From: a virus
DNA length: 37,830 nt
Reading direction: 5' to 3' (one strand)
Virus record (IMG/VR): IMGVR_UViG_3300028027_003646
Location: 1 to 37,830 of that record
This document shows, one piece after another, positions 17,601 through 24,626 of the stretch. A model generated the notes under the pieces. It was given only the letters and a program-made list of their open reading frames with translations. It did no database searches and was not told the origin of the DNA. How positions within the stretch are numbered: the stretch's first letter is position 1; every line of letters starts with the position of its first letter. Both the position numbers and the translations under genes were made by a program.

Positions 17601-18091
17601 GGGTCGTCATCGGCAATATGTTTTTTCATGGTGTCTTCGACCAGCTCAATACTGGCAATGCCAATATCTTGGCTGACGCTAATCGTGACGGCGGCGGTGT
17701 TGCTAACCACAAACACCATTCTGAGCGTTTGCACCTTGCCCGATCCTTCGGCTAATTGCGGCTTGTAGCTGGCGGGGCAGTTGGCCACGGCCACTAAGCC
17801 GCCTTTGTCGTCATACAAGCCCATTTCTCGAATCCACCAGCCGCCGGTGGTTTCCTTGATGATGAGTTCGGCAATGATGGTGTTTTTACCCGCTTCGGAT
17901 TTCAGCGAGTTTAAAGCGCTGCGGTAGTTTTCTTTGATGAGCTTGGTTTGCTTGTCATTGGGGACGGTGTCTTTGCCCGCGCCATCACCCACGGCCATTT
18001 TTTCAATATGGATGGTCTTTTTTTGCGCGGTGGCTGCGGCTATTTGCGCCGCGCCGTATTGGGTGAGGATGGCAAAATATTTTTGGGTCAT
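14615..18091 (-). CDS. H: Tail fibre protein gpH with pyocin-knob repeats
   Basis: This 1158-aa host-recognition fibre has a P2-H-type baseplate-attachment domain at residues 1-145 (MTQKYFAILTQYGAAQIAAA, WWIREMGLYDD). Two related modules of about 200 aa follow (about 254-450 and 509-706), each ending in a pyocin-knob domain with AGKNYP and FTRTRY motifs at about 375-450 and 632-706. A long strand-rich shaft follows, then a collar-like C-terminal region from about residue 1020 (GIPQPWPSNTPPTGWIFLQG, with GEHQH near the end). The chaperone gpG is downstream. Modular duplication is typical of fibres under host-range selection. Confidence 0.9.
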   Translation of the reverse strand: MTQKYFAILTQYGAAQIAAATAQKKTIHIEKMAVGDGAGKDTVPNDKQTKLIKENYRSALNSLKSEAGKNTIIAELIIKETTGGWWIREMGLYDDKGGLVAVANCPASYKPQLAEGSGKVQTLRMVFVVSNTAAVTISVSQDIGIASIELVEDTMKKHIADDDPHSKDYYNKKITDKTHADLKKELTAAAVKEGSRGRDEAKKYADDNKVALTGNQSIAGNKTFTGDTVVNKITAKADVVSENSFIALRNNAQYAPSVTLSNKALTKAVTDALPNGNSAQAAAYLAYAADTETSALRKVGSLEFRVDKDGLTRSMWSVNHRDGTSGVVVLGKGSCTFPVPISAPDPTQTANDSFKVSSQWVNEKLKPYRKGMQPMPATSDLNDYVSEGRWLQPSNTAAEAGKNYPAPIAGELEVSATGTTAIQRYTLYTDSTVFTRTRYAGSWRAWAKVVTDLRGTAYDAARLGGKLAATFAPIANPEFIGLVKAPNIEASAELKTGYRLMIDRNQAPFAPYVTMNNRAATLAALNTLANGAMLDVGNVNYTAVDTPDATARTVSTTVASIDKKGDARLYADARNRDGKKGATTLTATSFDVTVPITAPDPAATANDTVKVSSKWVNTKLLPYYKELPPISSDSDLNHYIEDGYVFQGTNLNATAGKNYPVGISGVLEVKANGTSQIYQKYTTYDKSEQFTRTRYNSVWSQWVKAVNEQSGVATDSQKLGGMPANRYPTFADLGGKGLALEGCVNANAKGQLSNAIENDWTQGAFHNGNQPTALDNKTAWLASMTTQYSQGYSVISKIGTYRSGWLSGASMVFQMTGEANAPLGTWEMRSDGTFLSKNVVLNRPTTKEDYSKLVFEKKYPSANKQILGAITWDSFRDVSAVSNVAAIWAEGAGTAANWGELHFGVTTNGSGDLPTKIMSISDGRVLTSQLHTYHLKSRDPAGSIADKARDYDGVSSLLRWQHYGNGHVIFDASSGHSPLGKDIGKINARVGWSPGYPVLMGSNGVDTFGVRVDAARYAEGMADGSFGVPVGIPQPWPSNTPPTGWIFLQGQSINAAEAPILASLYGAKLPDLRGMYISGWDAGRGIDPGRTVLSYQAANVGEHQHTVPFDDGGWLSYSGGGGQPGVNYVIARARATTGGPQGRTRPDNIAFNYIVRWG

Positions 18092-18093
18092 GG

Positions 18094-18636
18094 TTATGCG
18101 GCTGCCTTCGGATAAATGTTGATGACTTCGCCTTGGTATTGGCCGACGCCGATATAGATCAAGCCGCGTGGCTCGACGCTGATATTCATTTCGATCAGGT
18201 GGCGCGAGAGCGGCTTGGCTTCGTCAATTAAATAGTTCAGCTCGATCTGGGTTTCTTCGGTCATCCCCTGGTCTATGGTTTTGACTTCCAGCTTGAAAGT
18301 GCCACGCGGGCCGAGGGGCTTTTCTTCCCACCATTCGGTGATTTCTAAGCGATAGCCCAGCGGCTCGACGATGCGTTTAAGTGCGCCAATGGTGCCCTTG
18401 TGTTGATGCACAAAAAACGATTGGCGGATGACTTCCCGCTGCACCGGCTCGCTCCAATTCTCGTCCCATCGATCCACTGAGAAAGCCCAGGCTAAATAGG
18501 GCAAAGCGGCTTTGGGGCAGGTGTCGGCATTCCAAAGCGCCGCCAGTAGAATCGGCAACTCTTGGCCTGATTGGCAGCTGCTCGCTATGGCGCGTTCTAG
18601 CTTGCTTGATCCGGTGGGCAGCAGTGATCTAGTCAT
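18094..18636 (-). CDS. I: Baseplate protein gpI
   Basis: This 180-aa protein (P2 gpI 176 aa) belongs to the Tail_P2_I family, linking the baseplate wedge to the fibres. The start at 18636 gives MTRSLLPTGSSKLERAIAS, matching the family, and overlaps the J stop by 8 bases; upstream in-frame ATGs lie inside J. The motif LPYLAWAFSVDRWDENW is characteristic, as is the conserved HQHKGTIGALKRI segment. Confidence 0.93.
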   Translation of the reverse strand: MTRSLLPTGSSKLERAIASSCQSGQELPILLAALWNADTCPKAALPYLAWAFSVDRWDENWSEPVQREVIRQSFFVHQHKGTIGALKRIVEPLGYRLEITEWWEEKPLGPRGTFKLEVKTIDQGMTEETQIELNYLIDEAKPLSRHLIEMNISVEPRGLIYIGVGQYQGEVINIYPKAAA

Positions 18637-19528
18637 CGATCCCGCCGACGGTGATCTTGGTTGCGGTGCAGTGCGCGGCCTGTGTTTCATCAAGTACCAC
18701 ATCGCTTGCTGGTGACACGAGTTCGACCCGCTGCACGCCTTCTACATGCAGCGCGGCAAAGATGGCCGATTGCCGAATATCCCGCCCCATGCGGCGCTGG
18801 GTGCTGATGTGCTTTTTAAGCTGGGCGTGGGCGGCTTCTAAAATCGGGCCTTTTTCTGGGCCTTGGTAAAGATACAAAGCGGCGGTGATGGCGTAATTAA
18901 CGATCTTGGCCGACTGCACGGTGAGCCGGTCGCCAACGGGCCTAACGTCTTCCCCCGATAGCACTAGCTTCACTTTGGCGAGCAAATCAGCGGGGGCCGT
19001 GCCGTCGCCATCATTCGCCAGTACGCTGACCACTACTTCGCAGGGCTGGGGACTGATGGCGCTGGCATCAGCCACACGAGCGTCCGCCGATAAAGCATGA
19101 AAGATATAAGCGGATCTTGGCCCCGCCACGCTTAAGCCTTCAAAAGCCCGCTGGCCGCGTGCGCGTAATGAATCATCGGATTCTAAAACCGCATCGGTAG
19201 GCGGTACCGCGTTTGGATCTGCGGGCGTAATCACAAAGCGCTGGACGTTAAAGTTAGCCACGAGATTGTCTAAATCTTCTCCCTGGCTAAACGCCAACAT
19301 GCAGGCCGCGCCGCGTTCGTTAATCTTTTGCCGCTGGATCAATTCGCGGTAAGCATTTTCTTGTAAGAGCTTGGTGAGTGGTTCAGATTCAAAGGCAAGC
19401 ACGGCGGCCGCATCGGGGTAGAGCGCAATCAGCGCCGCTTTACGCTCATTAAAGATCGTTTCAAAATCCAGCGCCTCGATCAGATTGGGCGGGGGCAGGC
19501 GTGAGAGGTCTACTTCTTGGCTTTTCAT
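18629..19528 (-). CDS. J: Baseplate assembly protein gpJ
   Basis: This 299-aa protein (P2 gpJ 302 aa) is a Baseplate_J family wedge component. Family features are the start with LPPPNLIEALDFETIF, the segment NERGAACMLAF, and SDDSLRARGQRAFEGLSVAGP in the centre. It lies three bases after W and overlaps I. Confidence 0.95.
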   Translation of the reverse strand: MKSQEVDLSRLPPPNLIEALDFETIFNERKAALIALYPDAAAVLAFESEPLTKLLQENAYRELIQRQKINERGAACMLAFSQGEDLDNLVANFNVQRFVITPADPNAVPPTDAVLESDDSLRARGQRAFEGLSVAGPRSAYIFHALSADARVADASAISPQPCEVVVSVLANDGDGTAPADLLAKVKLVLSGEDVRPVGDRLTVQSAKIVNYAITAALYLYQGPEKGPILEAAHAQLKKHISTQRRMGRDIRQSAIFAALHVEGVQRVELVSPASDVVLDETQAAHCTATKITVGGIDD

Positions 19529-19531
19529 GGC

Positions 19532-19882
19532 TTAGGCTCGCAGAGGAATAGAAAGCGCCACCGGCTGCTGGCCGCGTGGGCCATCGATGCGCTCGGCTTC
19601 TAAGGTGATATTGAGTGCGCCGTGTTGCTGGCCCAGCGCTAAAGTGACGCGCTGGGCGCGGATACGCGGTTCCCACTTTTTAAGCGCCGTGGCGGTTGCG
19701 GCCATTACCCTTAAGCGGGTGGCCCCGTTTAAAGGCTGATCGATCAGCGCGGGGATTTCAGAGCCATAGTCGCGGCGCATTAGGCGGCTACCTAGTGGCG
19801 TGGTCAGTACATCGGCCACCGATTGCTGGATATGCGCTAGCTCATCAATCGCATGGCCGCTGTGTTTGTTCAGGCCCGCCAT
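19532..19882 (-). CDS. W: Baseplate assembly protein gpW
   Basis: This 116-aa protein (P2 gpW 115 aa) has a GPW/gp25 fold and forms the inner baseplate ring. The motif VLTTPLGSRLMRRDYGSEIP is diagnostic. Its ATG shares one base with the V stop codon region, so the two are coupled. Confidence 0.95.
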   Translation of the reverse strand: MAGLNKHSGHAIDELAHIQQSVADVLTTPLGSRLMRRDYGSEIPALIDQPLNGATRLRVMAATATALKKWEPRIRAQRVTLALGQQHGALNITLEAERIDGPRGQQPVALSIPLRA

Positions 19883-20559
19883 TAGGTTGGCCCGCCGGTG
19901 CTGTCATTGCCTCGTTGCACGCGGTTGTGGGTGTGGCTATGTAAAACCACGCCATTACTGGTGATCGCGCCACCGCTTTGGGTGATTGGGCCGGTGATCG
20001 TGGTTGCGCCGCCACTTGTCCCCCCTGTGCCGCTCATGCCTGCGGCGTAGCTAAACGCGCCCAGCACATCGGCTTTACCTTTAAAGGTGCTGTCGCCTTT
20101 GACGCTCAGATTGCCGCCGACGGTGAGGTTGCCGGTGGTGGTGGTTTCAGGGCAATCGACGGTGACGTGATCTGAGGCTTGAATCAGCGCGGTTTTGATG
20201 CCGGTGGCGCTAAGTGCGCCGCTTGCATGGTTGTAGCTGACGAGCGCCCCATCGGGAAAAGCAATGCAAGTGACGTTGGGGTCATTACTTGGCGGCGGGA
20301 AGGCGTCTGAAAATAGCCCAGGTAAAAGCACACCCGCGCCCACTTCGCCCGATTGGCTAAATAGAATGCCTTGCTCGCCGATGCTGGGCGGATTCCATAC
20401 GCGGACATTGCCCGCTCGAGGGGCGGGCCATTGCAGCCAGTCGGTCAGCAGCTCGCCACTTTGCACACGGCAGAGTGCGTTGTCGTGATCCACTTCTGCC
20501 ACGGTGCCGATGCGGATCAGGCTTTCTAAAATTCGGGAATGTTCGGCTGTTTGATTCAT
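19882..20559 (-). CDS. V: Baseplate spike protein gpV
   Basis: This 225-aa protein (P2 gpV 211 aa) is the membrane-piercing tail spike. After a helical start, an OB-fold segment carries CRVQSGELLTDWLQWPAPRAG (very P2-like), followed by a repeat-rich beta-helical spike and a C-terminal tip with LHSHTHNRVQRG, whose His residues resemble the iron-binding HxH of P2 gpV. The ATG at 20559 matches P2's start; a GTG at 20598 would lie inside an inverted repeat and is less likely. It heads the V-W-J-I-H-G operon. Confidence 0.92.
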   Translation of the reverse strand: MNQTAEHSRILESLIRIGTVAEVDHDNALCRVQSGELLTDWLQWPAPRAGNVRVWNPPSIGEQGILFSQSGEVGAGVLLPGLFSDAFPPPSNDPNVTCIAFPDGALVSYNHASGALSATGIKTALIQASDHVTVDCPETTTTGNLTVGGNLSVKGDSTFKGKADVLGAFSYAAGMSGTGGTSGGATTITGPITQSGGAITSNGVVLHSHTHNRVQRGNDSTGGPT

Positions 20560-20574
20560 TACGCCATAGTGCCG

Positions 20575-20603
20575 CGCCGGTGCGCGATGTTCACGCACCG
20601 GCG
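20575..20603. repeat. Perfect inverted repeat between S and V
   Basis: CGCCGGTGCG (20575-20584) and CGCACCGGCG (20594-20603) form a 10-bp GC-rich stem with a 9-base loop. It separates the lysis/completion operon from V. There is no U-tract on either strand, so it may slow or protect transcripts rather than terminate them. Confidence 0.6.
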
Positions 20604-20605
20604 GG

Positions 20606-20624
20606 TGTGAGACGGGGTTTTACA
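20606..20624. promoter_or_regulatory. Candidate Ogr box upstream of V
   Basis: TGT, 13 bases, ACA, directly beside the S stop codon. It has the same 19-bp form as the boxes near FI and O. If the usual -55 spacing held, transcription would start almost at the V ATG, so either the start is closer to the box or this copy is accidental. Confidence 0.35.
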
Positions 20625-21077
20625 TTAGCTGCTGATTTGGTTCAGGATTAAATCCGCGATGAGCTCATCATCGCTTTGGCTAAATCCCAGTAATACGCGG
20701 GCGGCGTATTTGTGTTTGATGCCGCGTTTGGCATTGACGGTATCCACCAAACCAAACTGGTGAACGCGGGCTAGGCGGTTGGCGCTGGGGCTAAAATGCA
20801 CGGCGGCCCCGTCGCTATTGCTTTGGGTTTTAAGATGGCGGGCGGTGCGCAGCTTGGTAAACATCTTGCGCTTGATGCGTCCGCCTTTTTTACGCATCTG
20901 CGGCAAGCGCGGTGCGTAGGGTGTGCCGTCGGGGTTTTGATTGGCGGCGATGTGGGCTTGCTGGCGTTTGCGTAGTTCGGTCGCCAGCTTTTTATTCATG
21001 CCGCGTAATGCTTTGGCGTCCAGATTACCAAGCAAGCCAGAAGCCCAGCCTTCCAGCGCTTTAAAATTGTTGCTCAT
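20625..21077 (-). CDS. S: Tail completion protein gpS
   Basis: This 150-aa protein (P2 gpS also 150 aa) is needed to finish the head-proximal tail end. The ATG at 21077 overlaps the R stop as ATGA and gives MSNNFKALEGWASGLLGNLD. Typical features are the Lys/Arg-rich RKRQQAHIAANQNPDGTPYA and KKGGRIKRKMFTKLR segments. Confidence 0.92.
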   Translation of the reverse strand: MSNNFKALEGWASGLLGNLDAKALRGMNKKLATELRKRQQAHIAANQNPDGTPYAPRLPQMRKKGGRIKRKMFTKLRTARHLKTQSNSDGAAVHFSPSANRLARVHQFGLVDTVNAKRGIKHKYAARVLLGFSQSDDELIADLILNQISS

Positions 21078-21535
21078 GGTGTTGGCCACGGCTGATCGCG
21101 CAGGAATAAAGCCCAATCTTGGCCCGCGTATTCATCCAGCGGCGGCTCGCCGTAATGGGTAATGACGGGTTTCCCGTCTACCTCGCGCACCACTACGCGT
21201 TCGGTCAAATTGATCTTGATTGAAAGATCAATCGTGTCGTGGTTCAAGATATCCGCTTCAAAGCTAATGCCATCTTGGCGCTTATCGGCATGACTAAAAA
21301 GCTCGGGCTGATTGCTGCTTACCCAAGCCAGCACTGGCACCATGATGGTGTCGGGGTGGTCGGCGTAGTCTTGAATAATAAGATTGAGCGTGTATTGATA
21401 TTCAAAAGAAAGCGATTTGCCCGCTGTGGCAATGAGCTTACCTTCATCAATAAAGATGGCCAGCTTATCGGGATTGTGGGCAAGGTGGCGCACCGTTTTA
21501 GCCAGGTATTCGCGCAGGCTGGCGGGCTTAATCAT
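21074..21535 (-). CDS. R: Tail completion protein gpR
   Basis: This 153-aa protein (P2 gpR 155 aa) begins MIKPASLREYLAKTVRHLAHNP and ends in DWALFLRDQPWPTP. It works with gpS at the tail end. It overlaps the LysC reading frame by 8 bases upstream and S downstream, completing the lysis and tail-completion cluster. Confidence 0.92.
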   Translation of the reverse strand: MIKPASLREYLAKTVRHLAHNPDKLAIFIDEGKLIATAGKSLSFEYQYTLNLIIQDYADHPDTIMVPVLAWVSSNQPELFSHADKRQDGISFEADILNHDTIDLSIKINLTERVVVREVDGKPVITHYGEPPLDEYAGQDWALFLRDQPWPTP

Positions 21536-21791
21536 GTTTCATTTTCGCTTGGCAGCTTTGGATCATATCGACCTGCGCCGCGCAGCTATGCCACGCGGCT
21601 TCCAGATCATCAATCGCTTGATTCAGCTCGCCGTTGGTTTGGGCTTGGTTCGCTGGCAGGCGGCAGGCTGTTACGGTGGGACAGCCAATCTCTATAAGCT
21701 GCACCGCTGGCGATTTCGGGACGCTGACGCAAGCGGATAACATCAGCAGGCAGGCGAGCATCAGCCCAATCCCTGACTTCTTTGCTTTCAT
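21528..21791 (-). CDS. lysC: Outer-membrane spanin LysC (Rz1-like)
   Basis: From the ATG at 21791 this is an 87-aa lipoprotein. A Lys-rich start, a hydrophobic helix and the lipobox LSAC put the lipidated Cys at residue 21; a Pro-containing mature part follows. It lies largely inside the LysB gene in another frame, the classic Rz/Rz1 nested arrangement. With LysB it should fuse inner and outer membranes in the last step of lysis. Confidence 0.85.
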   Translation of the reverse strand: MKAKKSGIGLMLACLLMLSACVSVPKSPAVQLIEIGCPTVTACRLPANQAQTNGELNQAIDDLEAAWHSCAAQVDMIQSCQAKMKHD

Positions 21792-22068
21792 TTTTAAGTT
21801 GCTCCATAGCGCGTTTGTTTTTAAGTAGCGCGGTGTTGACGCTTTCAATGCTGCTGCGTAAATCGGCTTGGGCGCTGTCGTTGTCGCTGCTGACTTTGTA
21901 AAGCTGTTCAAGCAAGGCCGCTTGCTGGGCCTTGTCTTGCTCGCTAGCGGTCAGCTCAATTTGCAGCAGCTCGGCTTTGTGTTTCTGGCCCTGGTGCAAA
22001 TTGATGGCAATCAGTAGCGCAGCCAGAAAGCACAAAGCAACAAGAACGAGAGTGGTGAGTCGGCTCAT
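21610..22068 (-). CDS. lysB: Inner-membrane spanin LysB (Rz-like)
   Basis: This 152-aa protein has an N-terminal membrane anchor (about residues 4-24, LVALCFLAALLIAI) followed by a long Gln/Glu/Lys-rich coiled coil. A C-terminal section with VRDWADARLPADVIRLRQRP is the hallmark of P2 LysB. The start overlaps the endolysin stop as ATGA. It is the partner of the nested LysC lipoprotein. Confidence 0.9.
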   Translation of the reverse strand: MSRLTTLVLVALCFLAALLIAINLHQGQKHKAELLQIELTASEQDKAQQAALLEQLYKVSSDNDSAQADLRSSIESVNTALLKNKRAMEQLKNESKEVRDWADARLPADVIRLRQRPEIASGAAYRDWLSHRNSLPPASEPSPNQRRAESSD

Positions 22069-22529
22069 TTGATCCCCACGTAATAGGTTTTATCCCCGGC
22101 AAACTTGGTCAGCACTTGTTGCCGGTTGGCCCCTTTACGAAAGCCAATATGCACCCATGCGCTTGGCAGGGTGGGGGACTCTAAAATCAATTGATCGAAC
22201 TCGATATTTGAGGCAACTAAAGCCCTGGCCACACTTCTTGCCGTGCCAAATTGGGGGCAGCGAATATCTACGGCGCGGGCGGTGGCGTGATCGCTGCTGG
22301 CGCTGCCACCTACTGCCTTATTTAATGTGGGGGTACGCCAGCCGCTAGTAATAATGAGGGGATTGTTTCCGAGTATTGCTCGAATTTTTTCGAGCTGCTG
22401 GCAGGTGTGCACGGCGTTTTCGAGCAGGTTTACGGGCAGGCTGTTGTCGATGTTGTACTGCGCTGCGGTTTGGCTGGCGGTGAATTCGCGCAGGCTGAAG
22501 TGTGGGGATAGCTGGGGTGAGGTGTTCAA
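22065..22529 (-). CDS. Endolysin, M15-type zinc peptidase
   Basis: This 154-aa enzyme, predicted to cut peptidoglycan stem peptides, occupies the position of P2 gene K but is a peptidase rather than a glycosidase. The fold is peptidase M15 (family M15_3-like). The zinc site is H81 and D88 in SSDHATARAVDI plus H127 in WVHIGF, and SGWRTPTLN precedes it. No signal peptide is seen, so it needs a holin to reach the periplasm. Its 5' part is overlapped for 185 bases by the reading frame of the upstream holin-like gene. Confidence 0.9.
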   Translation of the reverse strand: MNTSPQLSPHFSLREFTASQTAAQYNIDNSLPVNLLENAVHTCQQLEKIRAILGNNPLIITSGWRTPTLNKAVGGSASSDHATARAVDIRCPQFGTARSVARALVASNIEFDQLILESPTLPSAWVHIGFRKGANRQQVLTKFAGDKTYYVGIK

Positions 22530-22830
22530 TGTGAGGCTCCTTGTTTAATAATTTCTGAATAGGCCATACCAAAGCGGCCCATAAATCGCTGACGTTGCCG
22601 CGCTTAAAGCAGAAATAAACACCGCTAAACAGCAGTAAAAAGCTGTGTGTGGGGCTGGCGGCTGTGATGCCCATCAGTAGGCGAATGGCAGTCAGGCCGT
22701 AATAAACGGTTAAGCCATAAGCAAAAATACAAATGCCTAAGCTATGGGCTTTGTTGTTTCGATTGAATAGGGCAATGCTGAGCGCGGCAAAGAGGCAGGC
22801 CAGCACGCTGATGAGTAAATAGAGGTTCAT
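22345..22830 (-). CDS. Holin-like membrane protein with Arg-rich tail
   Basis: From the ATG at 22830 this is 161 aa. Residues 1-85 contain three hydrophobic segments (LLISVLACLFAALSIALF; an ICIFAYGLTVYYGL region; a HSFLLLFSGVYFCF region) and resemble phage 3TM holins. Such holins usually end near residue 90, but here the frame continues for about 70 very Arg/Pro-rich residues, 185 bases of which overlap the endolysin start. The start overlaps the upstream membrane protein as ATGA. Role: timed hole formation for endolysin release. The tail may be fortuitous read-on or a real cytoplasmic domain. Confidence 0.75.
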   Translation of the reverse strand: MNLYLLISVLACLFAALSIALFNRNNKAHSLGICIFAYGLTVYYGLTAIRLLMGITAASPTHSFLLLFSGVYFCFKRGNVSDLWAALVWPIQKLLNKEPHIEHLTPAIPTLQPARIHRQPNRSAVQHRQQPARKPARKRRAHLPAARKNSSNTRKQSPHYY

Positions 22831-23195
22831 TTCTTGCCCCCGATATTGAGTAAATCCTCGGGGTGTTCGGCTCGCACAATCAGCCATTGCAAAAGCTTCA
22901 TGCTGATGGCCCCAGCGATTAATGCGCCGATGCCTTCGCTAACCACAATTGAAGCAGGCAGGGGAATGGCGATTAGATCCGCCACCAGTTTGGCGGCAAC
23001 ACAACCGGCCACAAACGCGGTTAAAAAGAAAACAACCTTTTGTAAAACGCTGAGCTTTTGCGCGGTCATGATAAACACCACGGCCCCCGCAAAACTGCCC
23101 ATCAGTACGTCGGCGTGTATCCCTGAAAATAGCCCCGCAATGGTGAGTAAAAACACGGTAAAAGAGGCGGCGGTGCCGGTGAGCGGTTCGGTCAT
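22827..23195 (-). CDS. Putative holin or antiholin, multi-pass membrane protein
   Basis: This 122-aa protein has about four hydrophobic helices (near 12-28, 30-45, 53-80 and 86-106) and a short charged tail (RAEHPEDLLNIGGKK). This matches the putative-holin genes found between X and the endolysin in betaproteobacterial P2-like phages. Two adjacent holin-like genes suggest a holin and antiholin pair, but which is which cannot be told from sequence. Confidence 0.8.
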   Translation of the reverse strand: MTEPLTGTAASFTVFLLTIAGLFSGIHADVLMGSFAGAVVFIMTAQKLSVLQKVVFFLTAFVAGCVAAKLVADLIAIPLPASIVVSEGIGALIAGAISMKLLQWLIVRAEHPEDLLNIGGKK

Positions 23196-23199
23196 GGTC

Positions 23200-23406
23200 T
23201 TAGTCCCAAAGTTGAATAATGGTTTTTTTAGATTCGGGCGGGCTGACGTTCGGCAGTTCGATCACGGTACCTATTGGAATCATCGGCCCCAGATCGGCCA
23301 GCCGGTGATTGGCGGCGAGTACTGCTTCGGTAATGCCGGCGGTTTTGCCGTAAACCCGAAAGCAGATCTCGTCCAGCGTGTCGCCCTGGCTTGCAACGAC
23401 TTGCAT
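23200..23406 (-). CDS. X: Tail protein gpX (LysM-like)
   Basis: This 68-aa protein (P2 gpX 67 aa) starts MQVVASQGDTLDEICFRVYG, a LysM-like fold of the Phage_tail_X family, and contains NHRLADLGPMIPIGTVIELP. The ATG at 23406 overlaps the L stop by one base (TGATG). It is a baseplate or tail-tip component. Confidence 0.93.
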   Translation of the reverse strand: MQVVASQGDTLDEICFRVYGKTAGITEAVLAANHRLADLGPMIPIGTVIELPNVSPPESKKTIIQLWD

Positions 23407-23873
23407 CAGATCAGCTCGACACTGGCGCGGTTTGATCCGAGTAAGTCCCGAATAGCCCAACGTGCGTCGCGGCGTAGGTCTTCGATGGGGTCAAGCAATT
23501 GATCCGCCTTATTGTGGCCGTCGCCGGTGCTATCAAAATCACGGTAACGCTCGGTCAAGTTGGCCTTGGCTAAGCAGTACACGGCGCGGATGTAATGGCC
23601 GACCAACACGCTCTGGCAATCCAGTGTTTCGCTTTCAACCTCGGCCAAGTTCTGGATGCCATCGGCCAGATGCTTGGCTTTAAATTTGCGTAGGTCTTGA
23701 TTGGCGCTGGCCATCGCCGCAATCAGCGCCATTCTTAGCCTGGGCTCGGTGACAGTGCCGTCGATGCGTAAAGCGCAGCGCGCGTCGGCCATATCGATAT
23801 CGGGCCAGAAACCGCTGTTTTTAATCAGCGGTTCTAAGCTTTTGCCGCTTTTTTGTGCTGCAATAAATCCCAT
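23406..23873 (-). CDS. L: Head completion protein gpL
   Basis: This 155-aa protein (P2 gpL 169 aa) is the head completion/stabilisation protein. Family sections seen are FWPDIDMADARCALRIDGTV and the C-terminal RRDARWAIRDLLGSNRASVELI. AAGGA precedes the ATG by 6 bases. An 87-bp gap with a GC-rich hairpin separates it from M. Confidence 0.92.
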   Translation of the reverse strand: MGFIAAQKSGKSLEPLIKNSGFWPDIDMADARCALRIDGTVTEPRLRMALIAAMASANQDLRKFKAKHLADGIQNLAEVESETLDCQSVLVGHYIRAVYCLAKANLTERYRDFDSTGDGHNKADQLLDPIEDLRRDARWAIRDLLGSNRASVELI

Positions 23874-23960
23874 GATCTGTCCTTAAGAGGTGGAGGGGGA
23901 TTTGAAAGAACCTTAAAAGGCTTCGCCTCCCCCTGCCTCTCGCTGCGGGGTTCGCCCTGT

Positions 23961-24626
23961 TTAGCTCGCTATTTCTGCGGCTGTGTTCTTGATCTCGCGC
24001 TGGAGTTTTTCTAGATCCTTAATCACGCCGCACTTGGGGTGCAGCGCTAAGGCTTGCCGGAAATAATCGGCAGCAGCGGGTTTGTTGTGCTCGGATAAGC
24101 CGTAAGCGATGGCCTTAAATAACTTGGCTTTTACTTGGTCGGGCATATCTTCGGCTTGGGTGATTTCAGCGATGGCTTGCAGGCCCTCTACATCAATGGC
24201 TTCCTCCAATACCCGCCCATTGATGGCGGTGTCGGCCATTTCCTCGACAACTAAACATGCCAAGCTGCGCTGGTACTGATCCGGCGGCGCTAATCGATGT
24301 TGGATCGCATAGCGCACAATCGGCAGCGCTGCGGTGAAGTTGCCGGTGTCGATCATCCACACCATCACCGTCATCAGCACGTCATCCTGCGCACCGCCTT
24401 GGGCGGATAAAGCGCCGCTGATCCAAGGCGCGTAATCGGGCAGCATTTCGCGCTTAGCGTCGATCTTGCGGCTGAGGGATTGGATCTGCTTAAGCCGTCG
24501 CTTGTCGCCCGCCAGCTTATGCAACATCAGCGCGTAGCCGCTGGCATTCACATGGGCACCCAAACCGCTTTCTTTCGAGAGCTGAGCCGCCGTCATGCGC
24601 AACAAGTGGGCTTTTGCGGGACTCAC
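23961..24626 (-). CDS. M: Terminase small subunit gpM
   Basis: This 221-aa protein (P2 gpM 247 aa) carries the endonuclease function of P2 terminase that cuts cos, acting with gpP. The N-terminus MSPAKAHLLRM and the segment DKRRLKQIQSLSRKIDAKR, then YAPWISGAL, are family-typical. It overlaps N by four bases. Confidence 0.92.
   Translation of the reverse strand: MSPAKAHLLRMTAAQLSKESGLGAHVNASGYALMLHKLAGDKRRLKQIQSLSRKIDAKREMLPDYAPWISGALSAQGGAQDDVLMTVMVWMIDTGNFTAALPIVRYAIQHRLAPPDQYQRSLACLVVEEMADTAINGRVLEEAIDVEGLQAIAEITQAEDMPDQVKAKLFKAIAYGLSEHNKPAAADYFRQALALHPKCGVIKDLEKLQREIKNTAAEIAS

Noticed and set aside
22834-23502. 222-codon plus-strand frame
   Set aside because: Antisense to the holin-like gene, X and part of L, which are all supported by family features and coupled starts.
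23874-23960. GC-rich hairpin between M and L as a terminator
   Set aside because: The stem is imperfect and no U-tract follows on the minus strand; the L gene must be expressed through it.
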